A DNA stretch of 47,089 nucleotides, taken from the NCBI GenBank assembly GCA_902780585.1, contig CACZGA010000010.1:1-47089 (forward strand), given 5' to 3'. Of the stretch, positions 43,157-47,089 are shown piece by piece (positions within the stretch are counted from its first letter, which is position 1; each line of letters begins with the position of its first letter). Made by a program: the position numbers and the translations under genes. The notes under the pieces were generated by a model. That model was given only the letters and a program-made list of their open reading frames with translations. It did not search any database and had not been told where the DNA came from. The DNA comes from an uncultured Erysipelotrichaceae bacterium. GTDB taxonomy: Bacteria > Bacillota_I > Bacilli_A > RF39 > UBA660.

Positions 43157-43960
43157 ATGGAATCTTCTAAGACTAGCTTTCTCCAATATTTTTTATATAT
43201 TTTAGTAGTTATACTATTCTTATTACTATGTAGGGAACTTTTTACAAAAGAGGTATTTAGTATAGAGTCTAGAGAAAAAAATATATCAGAGCAAGATTTT
43301 AATGAAAAAGATAATGATTTTGAAACTATTGGTTGGGTTAGAGTACAAGGAACAGAATTGGATTTACCAATAGTTAATAGTAAGTTAATGAATTATGACT
43401 ATCCTGTTGAGAAGAAAGGATATACTTGGTCTAATTTGACTGATGGTAAATTTCATAATAATATTGTAGTTAAAGGTCATAATGTTTATAATTTGTCTTC
43501 TACACCTAAATTATCTTCTGATAGGTTTTATAGATTTGAAGAATTAATGAGCTTTATATATTATGATTTTGCGAAAGATAATGAATATTTTCAAATTACT
43601 ATTGGTAAAGATAATTATGTTTATAAGATTTTTGCTGTTACTTTTGTGTCTCGTGAAGACTATCAATTATTTCCAGAAGGAAATGATTATAGTAAAGATG
43701 AAATGAAAAGTTTTATTTCTTTTTTAAAGAAACATAGTTTTTATAATTATAAAGTTTCTGTTAATGAGAATGATAGTGTGGCTTCTTTAGTTACTTGTAC
43801 AAGATTTTATGGTGTGATGGATCCTGTAGAAATATATGTTACAGGTAGACTATTATATAGAGGAGAAAAAATGTATCATTATAAAGTAAATAAAAATAAG
43901 AATTATAATGATATTGAAGATAAATTAAGAGGTGATTTGGATGAAGAAGAAAACGTTTAA
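43157..43960 (+). CDS. Class B-like sortase
   Basis: This 267-residue protein has an N-terminal membrane anchor (about 10-27) and the sortase core: IGWVRVQGTELDLPIV, the catalytic histidine in NNIVVKGHNV (about residue 112), and the catalytic cysteine in SLVTCTRF (about 216) with the arginine two residues later or the one in VTGRLL. The sequence LDLPIV and length suggest class B or a close relative. Sortases join sorting-signal proteins to the cell wall or to each other. AAGGAG precedes the ATG at 13 bases from the previous stop. The next gene starts before this one ends. Confidence 0.9.
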   Translation: MESSKTSFLQYFLYILVVILFLLLCRELFTKEVFSIESREKNISEQDFNEKDNDFETIGWVRVQGTELDLPIVNSKLMNYDYPVEKKGYTWSNLTDGKFHNNIVVKGHNVYNLSSTPKLSSDRFYRFEELMSFIYYDFAKDNEYFQITIGKDNYVYKIFAVTFVSREDYQLFPEGNDYSKDEMKSFISFLKKHSFYNYKVSVNENDSVASLVTCTRFYGVMDPVEIYVTGRLLYRGEKMYHYKVNKNKNYNDIEDKLRGDLDEEENV

Positions 43961-46865
43961 TATAAAAAGTACAGGCTTTTTGTTTGGAATAGTACTTCTA
44001 TTATGTTTTTCCGTTATTATGGTTAAAGCAGTTGATGAGATGGTGTCTGAGCCTGTTACTGGTGGTATTAAGCCTATTGGTGAAAATGAAGCTGTAGTTA
44101 CTTCGGATAATGGAAATAGTCAAGAATCAGCAGGCACTTGTGCTTCCTTTAATGATAAAACGGCGGAATCTTTTGCTAAAAGGTATGGTATTAATATTGA
44201 TTACAATGAGGAAATAGATAAAATAGTAATATCTATGGATAAAAGTAGTGCAGATACGAATGTTCGAGAGGATTTAGATAAAGTTAAGTTTGCTATTTCT
44301 TCAGTGCAACTTACTATAATTGATGGTAGTCCAATGGTATCCAATATAAATAACAATTCTCAAATTGTTAATATTTATTTAGATGGGGCTTCTAATGAAT
44401 TGACGTTATCTAATTCACTTAATGTTAATATTTTATCAATGAATTCATATAGTTCGTATGTAATTATATTAAGTCCAGTTGGGTTCTATGATTCACTTGT
44501 AGATGAGAAATGTGGTAAAAATTCGAGTTTTTATATTAAATTAAATTATGAATATGGTGGGGGAGAGATTTTTTCAGACGAAAGTGATGCCGATGCTGGT
44601 ATTGTTCCCCATACTCCTCAAACAACAACTTCATTTACTTGTAGTAACTATAAAAAAAGATTTGCGGTAAATTCTCTTGACTATAAGTTTTGTGAGGCTA
44701 AGGCGGGTGCTGTTGCGGCAAATGTTCAAGAATATGTATTTGATCCTAACAAGACTTATCATGGGACTTATAATTCAGATGGAAATCATCCAATAACCTT
44801 TAAATGTGATGCTTTTAATGCTTTAAATGCTGATGTTGCGGCATTAGTAAAAAATTCAACAGATTATCAATATATTAATAAGTCTTATTTATGGGGAGAA
44901 AGTTCTCAAACAAAGACTGTTGGGGAATATGTTTATAATTATGGTGGTCAGGATCCAAAAACTCATGCTGGGAGATATATTGATCGTGTTCCAATTACTT
45001 GTGATGTTACTTGTACAGAGATTGTTAAAATAGAATATGGTTTACCTATTGCTACTTCAGCTGGTTTATGTTTTGAATATAATGTTAAAGCAACGTCTTA
45101 TGTTAAATGTGATTTAACTAGGCCGCCAGATCCTCCTGTACAAAAGAAAGGATATTGTACACCTACACCTAAGTGTGTTCATAGTTGGGCTGGCGCAAAT
45201 GAATATGCTGGTGGTCCTAATTATGACTTTGATGCTTGTGTAAGTCAATGTGATGGAGGTAAATATTCTGATAAGTGTGTTGATCAGTGCTATAACAAAG
45301 TTTATGAGCAAGATCCTATGAGCGTTGCTGCTGGTATGGTGTCTTTAAGTGATAGTTTAGTAGCTAAAAAAACAGTTACTACTTATGAAAATGATACTAT
45401 GGAACGTGATGAAGATAATGATTTTAAAGGATATTATAGATGGGATTCAAGTTTAAAAAATATTATTTGGTCTCCTGCAAATACTTATGGACGTTTCTAT
45501 AAATTTCATCCAGATGTTATAGGTTATCATGCTTGTACTAAGACAGCAGATCAAGGTGGTGGTATTGCTACTGACTGTGGTTGTTCAGCGGTTTGTAGTT
45601 GGACGGGTTGTGAGAAGGATAATCGACTTGTATATCTTAACCCAGGTGAAGCTGCTAATGACAACAAGCATAATAATAAGACGTATGAAGATGCAAAAAA
45701 AGCTTGTCGTCAAGCGGTTACTTGTAGAACAACAACGGCAGTGTTTACAATGGATGTTAATTTGAAGGATTATAATGTATCTGGTAATGATGCTGTTGTT
45801 CATTTCCCTTTTGATAAGAAAAGTGATAAGTATGGAGAACGTATATCTGTTAATGGAACTTCGCATAAAATAAGTTGTGTGAATAATTCGGCTGGTAAAT
45901 ATGCAAATTCGGCGCTTATTTCTAGTGATGGTTGCTATTTATGTAATAACGAAGTAAGCAAAAATCAGCAAGATTATTATTTAGCCGAATGGGGATTCTC
46001 TGGTACATGGATTAGCCATAAAACCGGGGAAATATCTTATGAACCTGTTGATGATGGATGGATTAAATTAAAAGGAAAGTTTTGTACACCTTTTGATATG
46101 AAAGAGGTCAACGAGGATTGGTGGTTATATTATGTTAATGCTAAATATGGCTCTAATTCTAGTTTTGCATTTAATGATGAAGATTATTTAAGCCATGTAA
46201 CTTCTTGTAAAGATGGTAAAAATTTGAATTCTCTAGCTGATCTTACTATTCCTGAGAGACAAAATATTAATATTGATTATAATATTACTGGTAAATCGCG
46301 ACAATTTGGTTTGTTTAACTGGGATATTGACGTGTCTTGTTTCTATGGTTATATGAGATTTGATAAAACTTGTGCTGGTGCCGAACCTAAAAAAGTAAAG
46401 GCGGTTCATTTGAACAATTTATTCCCTGCTCCAGATGGTACACCATTAACTTCACCTTCTGAAAGTGGTACAAGTCCTGCTTTGAACTGGAGTTATCATG
46501 CTTTGAATGTTATTAAAGATCCAGATTTTAAATCTAGTCCTTATGATTATATGGTGTTTGTTCAAACTCTAGGCTATAATGTTTATGCTATTAGATATTT
46601 GGATTATCAAGTTTTATTAACCCGTAAAGATATAAGAGAAATACAAGAAAACCCTCAAAATTATACTTCATTTAATGATGGTACATATGTAGTTGATAGT
46701 GTTGTTAATTATCAGAGCCCATTATTTAGAGGCCCTAATGCAATGTTCTCTGAAGATAAAGGCAACAAATTCCCTAAAGGTGATGCATTGAAGTGTAATA
46801 ATATGAAAAATTATAATTCTAGTGAATGTGAGGACTTTTCGGGAGTAGGAGGGCTTGGAGATTAA
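43941..46865 (+). CDS. Large cysteine-rich secreted protein
   Basis: This 974-residue protein is not recognised. It starts at the ATG at 43941, inside the end of the sortase gene and after GAGGTGAT, so it is translationally coupled. An N-terminal signal segment (about 12-32) is followed by an extracellular body with about 31 cysteines, many in pairs such as CDVTC, CTPTPKC, CVSQC and CGCSAVC. Such density suggests many disulfide bonds. The C-terminus (CNNMKNYNSSECEDFSGVGG) has no LPXTG motif, hydrophobic segment or basic tail, so it is not a standard sortase substrate. A role in a surface appendage or adhesion is likely, but not proved. Confidence 0.85.
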   Translation: MKKKTFNIKSTGFLFGIVLLLCFSVIMVKAVDEMVSEPVTGGIKPIGENEAVVTSDNGNSQESAGTCASFNDKTAESFAKRYGINIDYNEEIDKIVISMDKSSADTNVREDLDKVKFAISSVQLTIIDGSPMVSNINNNSQIVNIYLDGASNELTLSNSLNVNILSMNSYSSYVIILSPVGFYDSLVDEKCGKNSSFYIKLNYEYGGGEIFSDESDADAGIVPHTPQTTTSFTCSNYKKRFAVNSLDYKFCEAKAGAVAANVQEYVFDPNKTYHGTYNSDGNHPITFKCDAFNALNADVAALVKNSTDYQYINKSYLWGESSQTKTVGEYVYNYGGQDPKTHAGRYIDRVPITCDVTCTEIVKIEYGLPIATSAGLCFEYNVKATSYVKCDLTRPPDPPVQKKGYCTPTPKCVHSWAGANEYAGGPNYDFDACVSQCDGGKYSDKCVDQCYNKVYEQDPMSVAAGMVSLSDSLVAKKTVTTYENDTMERDEDNDFKGYYRWDSSLKNIIWSPANTYGRFYKFHPDVIGYHACTKTADQGGGIATDCGCSAVCSWTGCEKDNRLVYLNPGEAANDNKHNNKTYEDAKKACRQAVTCRTTTAVFTMDVNLKDYNVSGNDAVVHFPFDKKSDKYGERISVNGTSHKISCVNNSAGKYANSALISSDGCYLCNNEVSKNQQDYYLAEWGFSGTWISHKTGEISYEPVDDGWIKLKGKFCTPFDMKEVNEDWWLYYVNAKYGSNSSFAFNDEDYLSHVTSCKDGKNLNSLADLTIPERQNINIDYNITGKSRQFGLFNWDIDVSCFYGYMRFDKTCAGAEPKKVKAVHLNNLFPAPDGTPLTSPSESGTSPALNWSYHALNVIKDPDFKSSPYDYMVFVQTLGYNVYAIRYLDYQVLLTRKDIREIQENPQNYTSFNDGTYVVDSVVNYQSPLFRGPNAMFSEDKGNKFPKGDALKCNNMKNYNSSECEDFSGVGGLGD

Positions 46866-46867
46866 TT

Positions 46868-47089
46868 ATGAATAAAGGTATGTTAACAGTAGGTATTATC
46901 TTACTAAGTGTAATTGCTTTACTTCTTATAAATGTCTTAACTAATTTTTCTACAGGTAGTGAGTTAGATTATTATTTAGTTAAAGAAACTGCAGATGCTG
47001 CGATGGAAGATGCAATTGATATGACTTATTTAAGAACGTGTGGTTTATATAGAATCGATAAAGAGAAGTTCGTAGAGAACTTCATTTAT
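46868..47089 (+). CDS. Pilin-like small membrane protein, cut by the window end
   Basis: The frame opens two bases after the previous stop and runs to the window edge, giving 74 codons. It begins MNKGMLTVGIILLSVIALLL, one membrane segment right at the N-terminus, followed by an extracellular helix with many Asp and Glu (KETADAAMEDAIDMTYL) and a KEKFVENF motif. This resembles TadE- or pilin-like minor subunits, but no prepilin cleavage motif is clear. It is co-transcribed with the sortase and the cysteine-rich protein, which suggests an appendage or secretion locus that continues to the right. Confidence 0.78.
   Translation, partial: MNKGMLTVGIILLSVIALLLINVLTNFSTGSELDYYLVKETADAAMEDAIDMTYLRTCGLYRIDKEKFVENFIY

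Noticed and set aside
45585..45866. Minus-strand open frame within the cysteine-rich gene
   Set aside because: It is antisense to a long, well-supported gene and has no coding features of its own.
41347..46865. LPXTG-type sorting signals in the two large surface proteins
   Set aside because: Neither C-terminus shows LPXTG, NPQTN-like motifs, a hydrophobic stretch and basic tail.

Overview
The window is 47 kb of very AT-rich, gene-dense bacterial chromosome with Bacillota (Bacilli)-type content and order: rplU-prp-rpmA with a cleavable L27 N-terminus, obg, ruvAB, queA/tgt, the Bacillus-type helicase loader DnaB, HelD, RecD2 and MtaB. The compact genome, the many lineage-specific proteins and the surface-protein types suggest an uncultured gut lineage related to Mollicutes (RF39-like); that assignment is inference. 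TGA is used as a stop and TGG for tryptophan, so the code is standard. I see no tRNA or rRNA genes, CRISPR array, insertion sequence or phage genes.

Layout. 1-1743: the 3' part of an alpha-helical repeat protein. 1779-6389: a promoter, an L21-type RNA leader and rplU-prp-rpmA, then DUF1292, an unknown 644-residue protein and obg. 6552-9365: an unknown protein, an orphan Hpt-receiver protein with a 28-bp perfect palindrome upstream, and a convergent small DUF192-like gene. 9477-16136: yebC plus a membrane protein, an acyl-CoA ligase, ruvAB, an unknown gene and queA. 16211-19258: two tandem paralogues that each look like two fused GreA/Rnk-type units, then a tgt gene broken by an internal deletion. 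19386-27585: PilC-like and prepilin peptidase genes, dnaB, CBS-type pyrophosphatase, two membrane proteins and a phosphohexomutase. 27766-40636: helD, unknown genes, a two-component system on the minus strand, a membrane-anchored acidic protein, mtaB, recD2, map and a phosphoglycerate-mutase-like protein that has lost its catalytic residues. 40651-47089: a TetR regulator, then a surface locus (a protein with Ig-like and duplicated modules, a class B-like sortase, a cysteine-rich secreted protein and a truncated pilin-like gene).

Transcription is organised as many short units. At least fifteen starts have an extended -10 (TGN-TATWAT), often with a 17-bp spacer, and several promoters sit directly on the T-tract or stem of the preceding gene's terminator. 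Convergent pairs share one bidirectional hairpin. Unknown, lineage-specific genes are inserted into otherwise conserved housekeeping clusters (rpmA-obg, ruvB-queA, queA-tgt).

The most promising new biology is the pair of double Gre-like proteins, the inactive phosphoglycerate mutase homologue, the sortase/Cys-rich/pilin-like surface locus, and the helical-repeat protein at the left edge. The tgt deletion next to an intact queA is either a real loss of queuosine insertion or an assembly error and should be checked first.
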